From contig CAOKMT010000002.1 in assembly GCA_948469885.1 (NCBI GenBank), forward strand, positions 1 to 64,000: 64,000 bases of DNA, in the 5' to 3' direction. The notes below the pieces were generated by a model, which did not search any database, had not been told where the DNA came from, and was given only the letters and a program-made list of their open reading frames with translations. The position numbers and the translations under genes are program-made. Positions 26,285-35,240 of the stretch are shown here, one piece after another; positions within the stretch are counted from its first letter, which is position 1, and every line of letters begins with the position of its first letter. The stretch is from an uncultured Sporosarcina sp. Lineage in GTDB: Bacteria > Bacillota > Bacilli > Bacillales_A > Planococcaceae.

Positions 26285-27886
26285 ATGAAAAAGAGTTTCT
26301 ATTTATGTACAGTCATTGGATTGCTGCTAATGCTCGGCTTGGCCGGCTGTGCTCAGGAAGGGGCAGGTCCAACAGGGAAAGAAGAGGAGAGCCAGGCGAA
26401 GGGAGAACCGACAAAGGGCGGCACGTTTGAAGTGGCCCTCGCGTCCGAGCCAGATACGCTTGATTGGATGTATATTAGCGCCACGGTAACAAGAGATGTC
26501 AGTTGGCATATTTTTGAAACTTTATTTGCATTGGATCATGACTTTGCTATAAAACCGATGATTGCAGAGAAATATGAAACGAATGAAGAGGAAACAGTTT
26601 ATACAATTACGCTCCGCGAAGATGTGAAGTTTCATAACGGTGCCGTTGTAACAGCCGCCGATGTAGTGGCATCGGTTGAACGGTGGAGAAAGATCTCTTC
26701 AATCGGCCAGGCAGCAAGTGAGTATATCGATGAAGTGGTAGCCACTTCAGATACGGTACTTGAAATCAGACTAAAAGAACCTTATAACGCATTGATGGAT
26801 GATATCGCGGCATCGAAATCAGCGCTTATGATCATCCCAGCGGAAATTGCAGAAGCTGCAAATGAACAGCCGCTCCTACCTGAACAAATTGTCGGCACAG
26901 GTCCTTATCAGTTTGAAAGTTGGGACAGAGGCAAGGAAATCGTGTTATCGCATTTCGAAGAATATTCTTCTCGTACAGAAACAGATTGGGGTGGATTGAC
27001 GGGAGAAAAAGTCGCTTATTACGATGAACTCAAATTCCTGATCGTCAAAGATCCGCAAGTCAGAATGAACGGACTAAAAACGGGTTTGTACGATTATGCT
27101 GAAAATATTTCACCTGACTTGTACGAAGTATTGGAAAGCTCACCAAACATTGACAGAGTCACCTATATGAATGGTTACTCTACAATCACGCCCAATAAAG
27201 CGAAAGCGCCATTTGACGATTTGAAGGTGCGCCAAGCATTGAACCACGCGTTGGATAAAAAAACAATTGCAGAAGCGACCTATGGGAATGAAGCATTTTA
27301 TAGTTTGGATGGCGCGTTATTTGCTCCAGAACAAACAGAACTTTATTCGGAAGAAGGGACCGATCAATATTTAGCGTATGATCCGGAAAAGGCGAAAAGC
27401 CTTCTAGCAGACTCGAACTATAATGGCGAGCCAATTACGATCATGTTCTCCAATGACAACGAAAACTATAAAAAAATCGCCCAAGTTGCCAAACAGCAAA
27501 TGGAGGAAGTTGGCTTTAAAGTCGAGTTGGATCCCTATGAATGGGGCACATATTTGGAAAGATGGCTCGAGCCTGAAAACTGGGATTTGGTTGTCATCGG
27601 TTGGTCCACCCGTTTTTCTCCAAATGAATTAGGTCTACTCGTATTAGATACCGCAAGAAGTGGATGGTATGACAGTGACCGTTGGGCAGAAGCGATCGAA
27701 CGTTGGGGAGCAGCACGGTCATCCGAAGAGAGAAAAGAAATCCTGACAGAAATGAATCATACGGTGAACGATGAACTGCCATTCTTCAAAGTTGTGAATG
27801 AAACACGGCTCGATATAAAAAGTGACAAAGTCACATATGACAGCTGGCTTGGCCAACGCCATTGGAATACATGGAAAAGTGAATGA
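26285..27886 (+). CDS. Oligopeptide ABC transporter substrate-binding lipoprotein (copy 2)
   Basis: 533 residues, paralogue of the preceding gene along its full length (same DTLDWMYISATVTRDV start of the mature domain and the same WLGQRHWNTWK C-terminus). Signal peptide with lipobox LAGC. ATG 26285 is used because MKKSF begins a proper signal peptide and GGGAGATGG precedes it; ATG 26264 would add seven residues. Tandem duplication inside one importer operon suggests two substrates sharing one permease. Confidence 0.92.
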   Translation: MKKSFYLCTVIGLLLMLGLAGCAQEGAGPTGKEEESQAKGEPTKGGTFEVALASEPDTLDWMYISATVTRDVSWHIFETLFALDHDFAIKPMIAEKYETNEEETVYTITLREDVKFHNGAVVTAADVVASVERWRKISSIGQAASEYIDEVVATSDTVLEIRLKEPYNALMDDIAASKSALMIIPAEIAEAANEQPLLPEQIVGTGPYQFESWDRGKEIVLSHFEEYSSRTETDWGGLTGEKVAYYDELKFLIVKDPQVRMNGLKTGLYDYAENISPDLYEVLESSPNIDRVTYMNGYSTITPNKAKAPFDDLKVRQALNHALDKKTIAEATYGNEAFYSLDGALFAPEQTELYSEEGTDQYLAYDPEKAKSLLADSNYNGEPITIMFSNDNENYKKIAQVAKQQMEEVGFKVELDPYEWGTYLERWLEPENWDLVVIGWSTRFSPNELGLLVLDTARSGWYDSDRWAEAIERWGAARSSEERKEILTEMNHTVNDELPFFKVVNETRLDIKSDKVTYDSWLGQRHWNTWKSE

Positions 27887-27902
27887 AGTTGTCACTTTGC
27901 AT

Positions 27903-27934
27903 AGCCCGTTAGCGATGATGTCTAGCGGGCTTTC
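27903..27934 (+). terminator. Hairpin between binding protein and permease genes
   Basis: AGCCCGTTAG (27903-27912) pairs with CTAGCGGGCT (27922-27931), followed by a short TTTC run. Probably a leaky terminator or mRNA-stabilising hairpin that lets binding proteins exceed the permease subunits. Confidence 0.7.
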
Positions 27935-27961
27935 TTCATCAAATAGTTGCGGGGAGGGAAA

Positions 27962-28909
27962 ATGATGCTGCAATATACCATTCGCCGATTGCTGTCGTTA
28001 GTTCCTGTGATGCTCATCGTCAGTATCATTGTCTTCATGATCGTTCATTTGACACCGGGAAACCCTGCTTTCCTTATTTTAGGAGAAGATGCTTCAGCGG
28101 AAAGCGTTGCCCAATTAGAACAGCAGTTAGGGTTAGATAAACCGATTGTCGTGCAGTTTTTTGATTGGTTGAAAAATATCGTGACGGGAGATCTGGGGCA
28201 GTCGGTCTATTCTTCTGAGCAAGTAAAAACGATTATTGCGAGTCATATTGGCCCCACTTTTAGCGTGACATTACTCGCGATTTTTATAATTCTCTTGATT
28301 GCGATCCCAGTTGCCTTGTTCGCTGTTTGGCAAAGGAAAACGCTTTTAGATCCTATTTTCATTTCCGTATCCTTACTCGGAGTATCGATACCGGAATTTT
28401 GGTTTGCGATGCTATTGGTGCTCGGATTTGCTGTTACCATTCCTATTTTTCCGGTTGCCGGATATATACCATTTGCTGAAGGATGGTTCGAATGGCTGTA
28501 TCATCTGATTTTACCAGCGTTTGTCCTTGCGGCTGTTGAAATTGGACTTGTCGCCCGGATGTTGCGGGATGGCATGCTCGAAGCGGTCAACCAAGATTAT
28601 ACGAGGACAGCGCGGGCAAAAGGAATTCGGGAAAGTGTTGTATTGATGAAGCATGTGTTTTCGAATGCGCTCATTCCGACGGCGACAGTCATTGGTGTTA
28701 TGATTGCCGGTTTGCTCGGTGGGGCGATTATTATCGAGACGATGTTCACGATTCCAGGAATGGGGTCTCTTCTTATCGATTCTATTCATCGTCGGGATTA
28801 TCCGGTGATTCAAGGTGTCATTTTATTTATTGCCGCCATTTACGTATTGGTAAACTTATGCGTGGATCTGTTGTATGCGTTTTTAGACCCAAGAATCCGA
28901 TACGATTGA
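27962..28909 (+). CDS. ABC transporter permease, DppB/OppB type
   Basis: 315 residues with six TM segments. The N-terminus RRLLSLVPVMLIVSIIVFM and VHLTPGNPA loop are typical of OppB/DppB, and the EAA coupling loop reads DYTRTARAKGIRE. GGGGAGGG lies close before ATG 27962; ATG 27965 has better spacing and may be used instead. First permease of the importer, pairing with the product of the next gene. Confidence 0.93.
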   Translation: MMLQYTIRRLLSLVPVMLIVSIIVFMIVHLTPGNPAFLILGEDASAESVAQLEQQLGLDKPIVVQFFDWLKNIVTGDLGQSVYSSEQVKTIIASHIGPTFSVTLLAIFIILLIAIPVALFAVWQRKTLLDPIFISVSLLGVSIPEFWFAMLLVLGFAVTIPIFPVAGYIPFAEGWFEWLYHLILPAFVLAAVEIGLVARMLRDGMLEAVNQDYTRTARAKGIRESVVLMKHVFSNALIPTATVIGVMIAGLLGGAIIIETMFTIPGMGSLLIDSIHRRDYPVIQGVILFIAAIYVLVNLCVDLLYAFLDPRIRYD

Positions 28910-28924
28910 AAAGGAGATTTCACT

Positions 28925-29848
28925 ATGTTCAAAAGTAAACGAAATATACTAGCCGCAAGTATACTTGTTTTGATGACGGTCGCCACGCTTACTGCTTCAC
29001 TTTGGTTGCCGACGTCTCCTGCTCACATCGATCCGAGTGAACGGTTGTTGAGTCCTTCCGGTCAGCATTGGTTTGGCACAGATCATTTTGGTCGGGATAT
29101 TTTTGCTTTGACGATCGTGGCGGCTCGGATTTCTTTGCTCGTTGGCATCGTTGTCGCATTTTTGGCGACCTTATTAGGAACGGCGACGGGGCTCATCGCC
29201 GGTTATTATAAAAAAGCGGACGCGATTGTCATGCGTATTATTGACGGTATGTTAGCGTTTCCGGCTTTGTTGCTTGCGTTGGCACTTGTGGCAGCCCTTG
29301 GTGGAAATGTGAAAAACATTATCATTGCCCTGACATTTGCTTTTTGGCCTGTCATGACACGTATCGTTCGTTCTGCGGTGTTGCAGGTGAAAAATATTCA
29401 ATATATTGAAGCGGCAAAAACGACAGGTACGAGCGATTTCGTTATTTTAACGCGTTATGTTTTGCCGAATGCGCTATCACCGATTATTGTGCAAGGGACC
29501 TTCATTTTTGCCAAAGCAATTTTGGCGGAAGCAGCGCTTAGCTTTTTAGGTTTGGGTGTTAACCCGGCGACGCCTACATGGGGCAGCATGTTGCAAGAGT
29601 CGCAAATCTACATTTCGATCGCACCGTGGTTCTCCATTTTCCCGGGGCTTGCGATTGTCATCACCGTCTTGTCTTTGAATATGTTGGGTGACGGTTTGAG
29701 AGATGCATTCGATCCTCATGCGGTCAAGCAAAAAAGGGTTAAAAAGGTATGGCCATTGTGGCGAGCGCGGAAAACGCAAAAACAGTGGGCGCGTGAAAAG
29801 GAACAAAAATCGGTTGCTGAAAATGAATACATGGGCAAGGAGGTGTGA
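28925..29848 (+). CDS. ABC transporter permease, DppC/OppC type
   Basis: 307 residues. After TM1, the HWFGTDHFGRDIFA motif is the signature of the DppC/OppC N-terminus; the EAA loop reads YIEAAKTTGTSD. The C-terminal 40 residues after the last TM are highly charged. Good AAAGGAG site and 15-bp gap to the previous gene. Confidence 0.93.
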   Translation: MFKSKRNILAASILVLMTVATLTASLWLPTSPAHIDPSERLLSPSGQHWFGTDHFGRDIFALTIVAARISLLVGIVVAFLATLLGTATGLIAGYYKKADAIVMRIIDGMLAFPALLLALALVAALGGNVKNIIIALTFAFWPVMTRIVRSAVLQVKNIQYIEAAKTTGTSDFVILTRYVLPNALSPIIVQGTFIFAKAILAEAALSFLGLGVNPATPTWGSMLQESQIYISIAPWFSIFPGLAIVITVLSLNMLGDGLRDAFDPHAVKQKRVKKVWPLWRARKTQKQWAREKEQKSVAENEYMGKEV

Positions 29849-29851
29849 GTG

Positions 29852-30871
29852 ATGTTGGAAGTGAAAGATTTGAAAGCATATTTGGACACATCAACAGGCG
29901 TCGTCAAAGCTGTCGATCAAGTGTCATTTACAGTGAAAGCTGGAGAGACGGTCGGGATTGTCGGGGAATCGGGAAGTGGAAAAAGTGTCTTGGCCCTATC
30001 TTTGATGCAACTGAATCCGACACCCCTCACATTCTATCCCCAAGGCGAAATCCTCTTTGAAGGACGGAATTTGCTCGGATTACGAGAACGCGCGTTACGC
30101 AAAATGCGGGGAAATGAAATTTCGATGATCTTTCAAGATCCGATGTCCAGTTTGAATCCGATATTCAAAATCGGCAATCAATTGATCGAAGCGATTCGTT
30201 CCCATAAAAAAATGCCCCGTCACAAGGCGGAAGCGGAAGCGATTGAATTATTACAAGATGTGGGGATTCCGGATGCAGAACGACGTATGCATGAGTATCC
30301 GCATGAGTTTTCGGGCGGAATGCGACAACGGGTTATGATTGCGATCGCGTTGGCATGCCGGCCCAAATTACTCATTGCCGACGAACCGACGACTGCCTTG
30401 GACGTAACAATTCAAGCGCAAATATTGGAGATGCTCCGTACAATTCAAAATAAGTATGGGACTGCGATTTTAATTATTACACATGATTTAGGTGTCGTTG
30501 CGCGATTGGCAGATAGGGTCATGGTGATGTATTCGGGCAGGATTGTTGAGGAAGGAAGTACGGCGGATATTTTCTACCGTACTTCGATGCCTTATACGTG
30601 GTCATTATTACGGTCGATCCCAAGGCTTGACGAAGCGGGGCAAGACCGGTTGATCCCGATTCAAGGGCAACCACCTAATCTTGTCACGCCGCCAAAAGGT
30701 TGTAATTTCAGCCCGCGCTGTCCATTCGCGACACCAGAGTGTGCGGAGATCGATCCGGCATTAACGGAAAGAAGGCATGGACATCGCGTCGCCTGTATTT
30801 TATCTGAAATGGAATTTGAAGAACAAAAACAACTGTTGGAAGCGGTTGATAGGAAAGAGGTGCTCGCTTAA
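29852..30871 (+). CDS. ABC transporter ATP-binding protein, DppD/OppD type
   Basis: 339 residues. Walker A GESGSGKS, signature FSGGMRQR, Walker B LLIADEPTTALD and the His switch ITHD are all present. The C-terminal oligopeptide-transporter extension has the cysteine cluster CNFSPRCPFATPEC that binds an iron-sulfur cluster in some homologues. ATG 29852 follows AAGGAGGTG; GTG 29849 is also possible. Confidence 0.94.
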   Translation: MLEVKDLKAYLDTSTGVVKAVDQVSFTVKAGETVGIVGESGSGKSVLALSLMQLNPTPLTFYPQGEILFEGRNLLGLRERALRKMRGNEISMIFQDPMSSLNPIFKIGNQLIEAIRSHKKMPRHKAEAEAIELLQDVGIPDAERRMHEYPHEFSGGMRQRVMIAIALACRPKLLIADEPTTALDVTIQAQILEMLRTIQNKYGTAILIITHDLGVVARLADRVMVMYSGRIVEEGSTADIFYRTSMPYTWSLLRSIPRLDEAGQDRLIPIQGQPPNLVTPPKGCNFSPRCPFATPECAEIDPALTERRHGHRVACILSEMEFEEQKQLLEAVDRKEVLA

Positions 30872-31869
30872 TGTCTCAGAACCTGCTTGAAATTCGTAAT
30901 CTGGCTGTCCATTTTCCGATAAAGGAAGGGTTATTCAAAAAAACGACGAATTACGTAAAAGCTGTGAATGACCTCAGTTTAACGGTGAGAAAAGGGGAGA
31001 CATTGGGCATCGTCGGTGAATCGGGATGCGGGAAAAGTACGTTAGCGCGGGCAATATTAGGGCTTAATAAGCCGACATCGGGCGATATTTTGTTTGAAGG
31101 GGAAAGTATTCTTGATTATAACCCGAAGCAAATGCATCAGCTACGGCGTGATATTCAAATGGTTTTTCAAGACCCGTTTACAAGTCTTAACCCACGTATG
31201 CCTATCGGAGAAATTATTGCAGCACCGCTGAAAGCCTATAAAACGACGGTCAATGTGGAACAACGTGTCAAAGAACTGATGGAGCTGGTCGGCTTGAAGC
31301 CAGAGTATTACCACCGGTTGCCCCATGAATTTTCGGGCGGACAACGACAGCGCGTCGGCATAGCGAGAGCCATCGCATTGGAACCGAAGTTGATCGTCTG
31401 TGACGAACCGGTAAGTGCGCTCGATGTTTCCGTTCAAGCCCAAGTGATTAACTTACTCGAAGATTTACAAAAGGAATTGAACTTGACGTATGTATTTATC
31501 GCACATGATCTATCAGTTATCAAACATATCGCAGATAAAGTGGCTGTCATGTATTTGGGGAAGGTGATGGAAACCGCTGAACGGGATTCGTTTTATCAAA
31601 GTGCCCGTCATCCTTACACAAACGCATTGTTGTCTGCAATCCCTTTGCCTGATCCGGAAAAAGAGAAAAAGCGTGAAAGAATCGTTTTACAAGGCGATTT
31701 GCCTTCCCCAGCAAATCCACCAACTGGCTGCGTTTTTCATACGAGATGTCCAAAAGCGCAACCCATCTGTAAAGAAAAATTGCCTCGGTTGGAACAGATG
31801 GAGGAGGAACATTTCGTCTCTTGCTTTTTTCCAATAGAGGAAGAGCAAAAAAGAGCATTGAATACATGA
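30871..31869 (+). CDS. ABC transporter ATP-binding protein, DppF/OppF type
   Basis: 332 residues, second ATPase of the importer. Walker A GESGCGKS, signature FSGGQRQR, Walker B LIVCDEPVSALD and switch IAHD are intact; the C-terminal motif CVFHTRCPKAQPIC mirrors the partner. TAATG overlap with the preceding stop couples their translation, consistent with equal dosage in a heterodimer. Last gene of the operon. Confidence 0.94.
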   Translation: MSQNLLEIRNLAVHFPIKEGLFKKTTNYVKAVNDLSLTVRKGETLGIVGESGCGKSTLARAILGLNKPTSGDILFEGESILDYNPKQMHQLRRDIQMVFQDPFTSLNPRMPIGEIIAAPLKAYKTTVNVEQRVKELMELVGLKPEYYHRLPHEFSGGQRQRVGIARAIALEPKLIVCDEPVSALDVSVQAQVINLLEDLQKELNLTYVFIAHDLSVIKHIADKVAVMYLGKVMETAERDSFYQSARHPYTNALLSAIPLPDPEKEKKRERIVLQGDLPSPANPPTGCVFHTRCPKAQPICKEKLPRLEQMEEEHFVSCFFPIEEEQKRALNT

Positions 31870-31970
31870 GGTTTTTGTAGAAACTTAAATGTAAAAGCGG
31901 AATATTCAAAAGAGTATTGACATCGTTTGAGGTAAGATGTATTATAGTTTCTAATAACTTAATAAGCGAC

Positions 31971-32127
31971 TTTCTTATCCAGAGAGGTGGAGGGACTGGC
32001 CCTTTGAAGCCTCAGCAACAGACTTTTTAAAAAGAACTGTGCTAATTCCAGTAGCGAAATGCTTGGAGATAAGAAGAGTGAACGTTATAAATGCCAAACT
32101 CTTCTTATTTATAAGAAGGGTTTTTTT
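31971..32127 (+). promoter_or_regulatory. SAM-I (S-box) riboswitch with terminator
   Basis: The P1 strands TTTCTTATC (31971-31979) and GATAAG (32068-32073) enclose the conserved S-box core (AGAGAGGTGGAGGGACTGG, GAAGCCTCAGCAACAG, GTGCTAATTCCAG). The expression platform is a terminator: ACTCTTCTTAT (32098-32108) pairs with ATAAGAAGGGT (32111-32121), followed by Ts. The 3' P1 strand AAGAAGAG can pair with the terminator 5' arm as antiterminator. SAM binding should stop transcription of the methionine synthase gene downstream. Confidence 0.95.
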
Positions 32128-32172
32128 CCTTATTACAGTTACTTAAAAATAATTGGAAAGAGGGAATGAGAC

Positions 32173-33279
32173 ATGACAAAAACATTGACGAAGGCACCAT
32201 TTAAAGCGGATCACGTGGGGAGCTTATTGCGACCGGAGATTTTACACGAAGCAAGGCAATTGTTTAAAGACGGCGAGATTACGGCTGAACAGTTACGAAA
32301 AGTTGAGACAGAGGAAATTAAACGGATCGTGGACAAGCAAATTGAAGTTGGTTTGGAACTTGTGACTGACGGAGAATTTAGACGGACTTGGTGGCATCTT
32401 GACTTCTTAGAACATCTGAATGGATTCGAAGGGTATGTGCCGGAAGAAGGGTATCAGTTCTCTGGCGGAGTGGAAACGGAAAGATACAACGTGCGCAACA
32501 CGGGGAAGATTTCTTTTAATGCTGAACATCCTTTCATTCAAGATTTCATCGACTTCAATAAGATTGTGGATGGTCGTGCAGTTGCGAAGCAAACAATCCC
32601 GAGTCCGAACCAGTTGTTCCATCCGAACGTGATTAATACTGAGATTTACCCAGACATTGAAGAATACGCGAAAGACATTATTCAAACATATCGTGATGCA
32701 TTGCAAGCTTTCTATGCGGCTGGGGTGCGCTACTTGCAGCTGGATGACGTGTATATCGCAGGCTTGGCGTCGACAACGATTCCATTGGATGATGGTAAAT
32801 ATACAAGGGAGCAATTAATTGATTTAGCTGTTCGTGTCGTCAATGGCGTGTTAGAAGGTAAACCGGAAGATCTCTTTGTGACAACTCATCTATGCCGTGG
32901 CAACTATCAATCGACTTGGGCGTTTGCAGGGGGTTATGATGTTATCGCGCCAACTTTGCTAGGAAAAGAAAAAGTCGATGGATTTTTCTTGGAGTATGAT
33001 GATGAGCGTTCCGGAGACTTTAACCCGCTGCAACATGTGCCAAAAGGCGGCGCACAAGTTGTGTTAGGTGTTGTGACATCGAAAAATGGCGAGTTGGAAA
33101 ATAAAGAGCATATTAAAGCGCGTATTAAAGAAGCGTCCAAATACGTTCCGTTAGAGCAACTTTGCTTAAGTCCGCAATGCGGGTTTGCTTCCACACATCA
33201 TGGCAATAAGTTGACGGAAGAACAGCAATGGGAGAAATTGAAGTTTATCGTGGACGTATCGAAAGAAATTTGGAGATGA
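32173..33279 (+). CDS. MetE-like 5-methyltetrahydropteroyltriglutamate-homocysteine methyltransferase family protein (YxjG/YxjH type)
   Basis: 368 residues, corresponding to the catalytic C-terminal half of cobalamin-independent methionine synthase, as in Bacillus YxjG/YxjH. Candidate zinc ligands are H and C in THLCRGNYQSTWA and C in SPQCGFAST. In other species these enzymes take methyl groups from donors other than methyl-folate. AAAGAGGGA precedes the ATG. The SAM riboswitch in front confirms a role in methionine/SAM homeostasis. Monocistronic. Confidence 0.92.
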   Translation: MTKTLTKAPFKADHVGSLLRPEILHEARQLFKDGEITAEQLRKVETEEIKRIVDKQIEVGLELVTDGEFRRTWWHLDFLEHLNGFEGYVPEEGYQFSGGVETERYNVRNTGKISFNAEHPFIQDFIDFNKIVDGRAVAKQTIPSPNQLFHPNVINTEIYPDIEEYAKDIIQTYRDALQAFYAAGVRYLQLDDVYIAGLASTTIPLDDGKYTREQLIDLAVRVVNGVLEGKPEDLFVTTHLCRGNYQSTWAFAGGYDVIAPTLLGKEKVDGFFLEYDDERSGDFNPLQHVPKGGAQVVLGVVTSKNGELENKEHIKARIKEASKYVPLEQLCLSPQCGFASTHHGNKLTEEQQWEKLKFIVDVSKEIWR

Positions 33280-33310
33280 CATAAAGTAAGCTAGCAGAAA
33301 CGATCTACTA

Positions 33311-33370
33311 GAAGCGAAAGCCGGAAAGTGGCTGCCAACTGTCAGGCAACCTTCCGCGCTTTCGCTTTTT
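33311..33370 (+). terminator. Intrinsic terminator after the methionine synthase gene
   Basis: AGCGAAAG (33313-33320) pairs with CTTTCGCT (33359-33366), extended by CGGAAAG with CTTCCG, followed by a T-run. Confidence 0.85.
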
Positions 33371-33389
33371 GTTGAACTTACCCATCGTT

Positions 33390-33630
33390 CGCGCCTAAAG
33401 AGGGAGATTCCGCGCCCAAATTTCCTTGTTTCGCGCCTAAAGAGTGAATCCCCGCGCCTAAAGTTATTTGTTTCGCGCCTAAAGAGTGAATCCCCGCGCC
33501 TAAAGTTATTTGTTTCGCGCCCAAAGAAGGAGTCCCCGCGCCTAAAGTTCCTTGTTTCGCGCCTAAAGAGTGAGATTCCGCGCCCAAAGTTACTTAATTC
33601 GCGCCTAAATAGAGAGATTTCACCCCAAAG
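33390..33630. repeat. Intergenic tandem array of 21-bp half-units (42-bp period) with core CGCGCCYAAAG
   Basis: Eleven consecutive half-units of exactly 21 bp, each starting CGCGCCYAAA, followed by a degenerate one. Two kinds alternate: one continues with AGAGTGAATCC, the other with TTATTTGTTT, giving a 42-bp period. Because 21 is a multiple of three, the minus strand stays open for 70 codons as a low-complexity LGAKQ/LGAG repeat; I do not regard that as a gene. Same core and orientation as the array at the left edge. Confidence 0.92.
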
Positions 33631-33680
33631 TCACACCCTTAGCGCGTAACTCAAGAGTTATCTGCTAAGAAATTACTTAT

Positions 33681-35060
33681 TTATAGTTTCTGTAATGTCT
33701 TTCTATAAGCTTCTAATGTTTTTTCAATTTCTTTTTCGCCGTGAACGGTGGATAGGCTGTATCGATTTAGCGGTTTTGTGTAAATGCCTTGCGCTAGTAA
33801 ATGATAATCGATTTCTTTTCTTAATGCGAAATTGGATTTTTGTAGGTCACGGTAATTTTTGATGTTTTCCTTGTCCGTAATGATTAAGTTGAAAATCGAG
33901 CCCCGCCCGACGGTTTTTGAGTGAATGCCTTTGGCGGACAACAACTTATTTATGCCTTTTTTTAATTGGGTGGTGCGCTTAAAAACTTGTTGAATTTCCT
34001 GTTCTAAAATTTCAATGGTAGCAAGTCCGGCGGCAAGTACGGTTGGATGGCCGTTATATGTGCCACTATGGAATAAAACGTCGCGTGCTCCAGAATGTTT
34101 GCTTTGACTGCTATCAAAAACATCGGCCGCCGCAGAAGGGGCACTCCTATTCAAAATCTCTTCTTTCCCTCCGACAATGCCGAAAGGAAACCCGCCACCA
34201 ACCACTTTACCTAAAGCGGTTAAATCAGGTTTTATCCCATAAAGTTCCTGTGCGCCTCCTAAACTTAACCGGAAACCGGTTTTCACTTCGTCGAATATGA
34301 GAAGAATGCCTAAATCGGCAGTGATCTTCCGTAACCCGTCCATAAATTCTTGTTCGGCAGGGATGTATCCAGCTTGGATAGGTTCTAGTATAACGGCTGC
34401 AATTTGATCTTGCGCTGTCGTTAAGATGTCATTCGTCGCCTCAAGGTCATTGAAAGGTAAAATGATCGTATTTTCCAAATGATTGGGATGTAAACCTTGC
34501 GATTCTGAAATCGCCTTTGGCTTCCGTGGAGGCCCAGCCTGATCGACCGGCGGGTTAACGCTTAGCAATACTTGATCATAACCGCCATGATAATGCCCTT
34601 CGAATTTTGCTATTTTGTATTTTCCCGTATAAGCGTACGCCAGTCGGATTGAAAGCAGGGTAGCTTCAGTCCCTGAGTTTGTATAGCGTATTTTTTCCAT
34701 ACTGGGGTATAATGACTGGATTTTTTGCCCCATTTTCACTTCTAGATGATGAGGCGTTCCGAATAAAAGAGTGCCATCCTCTTGCATTTGCTTATGAATG
34801 GCATCCAACACTTTTGGATGTCCATGCCCAGTCATAAGTGCGCCATAAGAAAGTAAGTAATCAATATATTCATTTCCGTCAATATCGGTTAAATACGCAC
34901 CGGTTCCTTTTTTCATTACAACTGGATATGGTTCGAAAAACTTAATGTTTGCGGTCACCCCGCCAGGCATTACATGTTGAGACACTTTGGAGAACTCCAG
35001 TGACTTAGGCGTCTTTTGGACATACGCATCCATTCCAGTGGAACATTTACGTTTACTCAC
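33681..35060 (-). CDS. Glutamate-1-semialdehyde aminotransferase-like class III aminotransferase
   Basis: 459 residues, PLP fold type I. The pyridoxal-binding Lys is in LTALGKVVGGGFPFG, preceded by the conserved LIFDEVKTGFR Asp. GHGHPKVLDAI and NSGTEATLLSIRLA are typical of the HemL/GSA group. It is about 30 residues longer than HemL and is not next to heme genes, so it may be a paralogue with a different amino substrate. GTG start after GGGATGGGTGA; ATG 35033 is an alternative. Stands alone, with the 21-bp repeat array just past its 3' end. Confidence 0.85.
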   Translation of the reverse strand: MSKRKCSTGMDAYVQKTPKSLEFSKVSQHVMPGGVTANIKFFEPYPVVMKKGTGAYLTDIDGNEYIDYLLSYGALMTGHGHPKVLDAIHKQMQEDGTLLFGTPHHLEVKMGQKIQSLYPSMEKIRYTNSGTEATLLSIRLAYAYTGKYKIAKFEGHYHGGYDQVLLSVNPPVDQAGPPRKPKAISESQGLHPNHLENTIILPFNDLEATNDILTTAQDQIAAVILEPIQAGYIPAEQEFMDGLRKITADLGILLIFDEVKTGFRLSLGGAQELYGIKPDLTALGKVVGGGFPFGIVGGKEEILNRSAPSAAADVFDSSQSKHSGARDVLFHSGTYNGHPTVLAAGLATIEILEQEIQQVFKRTTQLKKGINKLLSAKGIHSKTVGRGSIFNLIITDKENIKNYRDLQKSNFALRKEIDYHLLAQGIYTKPLNRYSLSTVHGEKEIEKTLEAYRKTLQKL

Positions 35061-35192
35061 GACTCACCCATCCCGTATTTTTATATTGTTATTAAACGAT
35101 ATGACGGAATTACTTCAAAAATACTTTACAAATGAGACAAGTATATAGAATATCGTAAAGATTTGTAGTCTATCGCTGTCACAACGTGAAAA

Positions 35193-35220
35193 AGCACCTT
35201 CCACTGCCGAGGAAGGTGCT
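35193..35220 (-). terminator. Terminator of the Opu-type operon
   Basis: AGCACCTTCC and GGAAGGTGCT form a perfect 10-bp stem over 8 bases; on the minus strand it is followed by TTTTT. Located 20 bp after the binding-protein gene. Confidence 0.88.
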
Positions 35221-35240
35221 ATCCATTCATAAAACTTCAT

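Noticed and set aside
33378-33587. Minus-strand 69-codon open frame with LGAKQ/LGAG repeats
   Set aside because: It is a by-product of 21-bp half-units being a multiple of three; no binding site, and the sister array with 41-bp period is not open.
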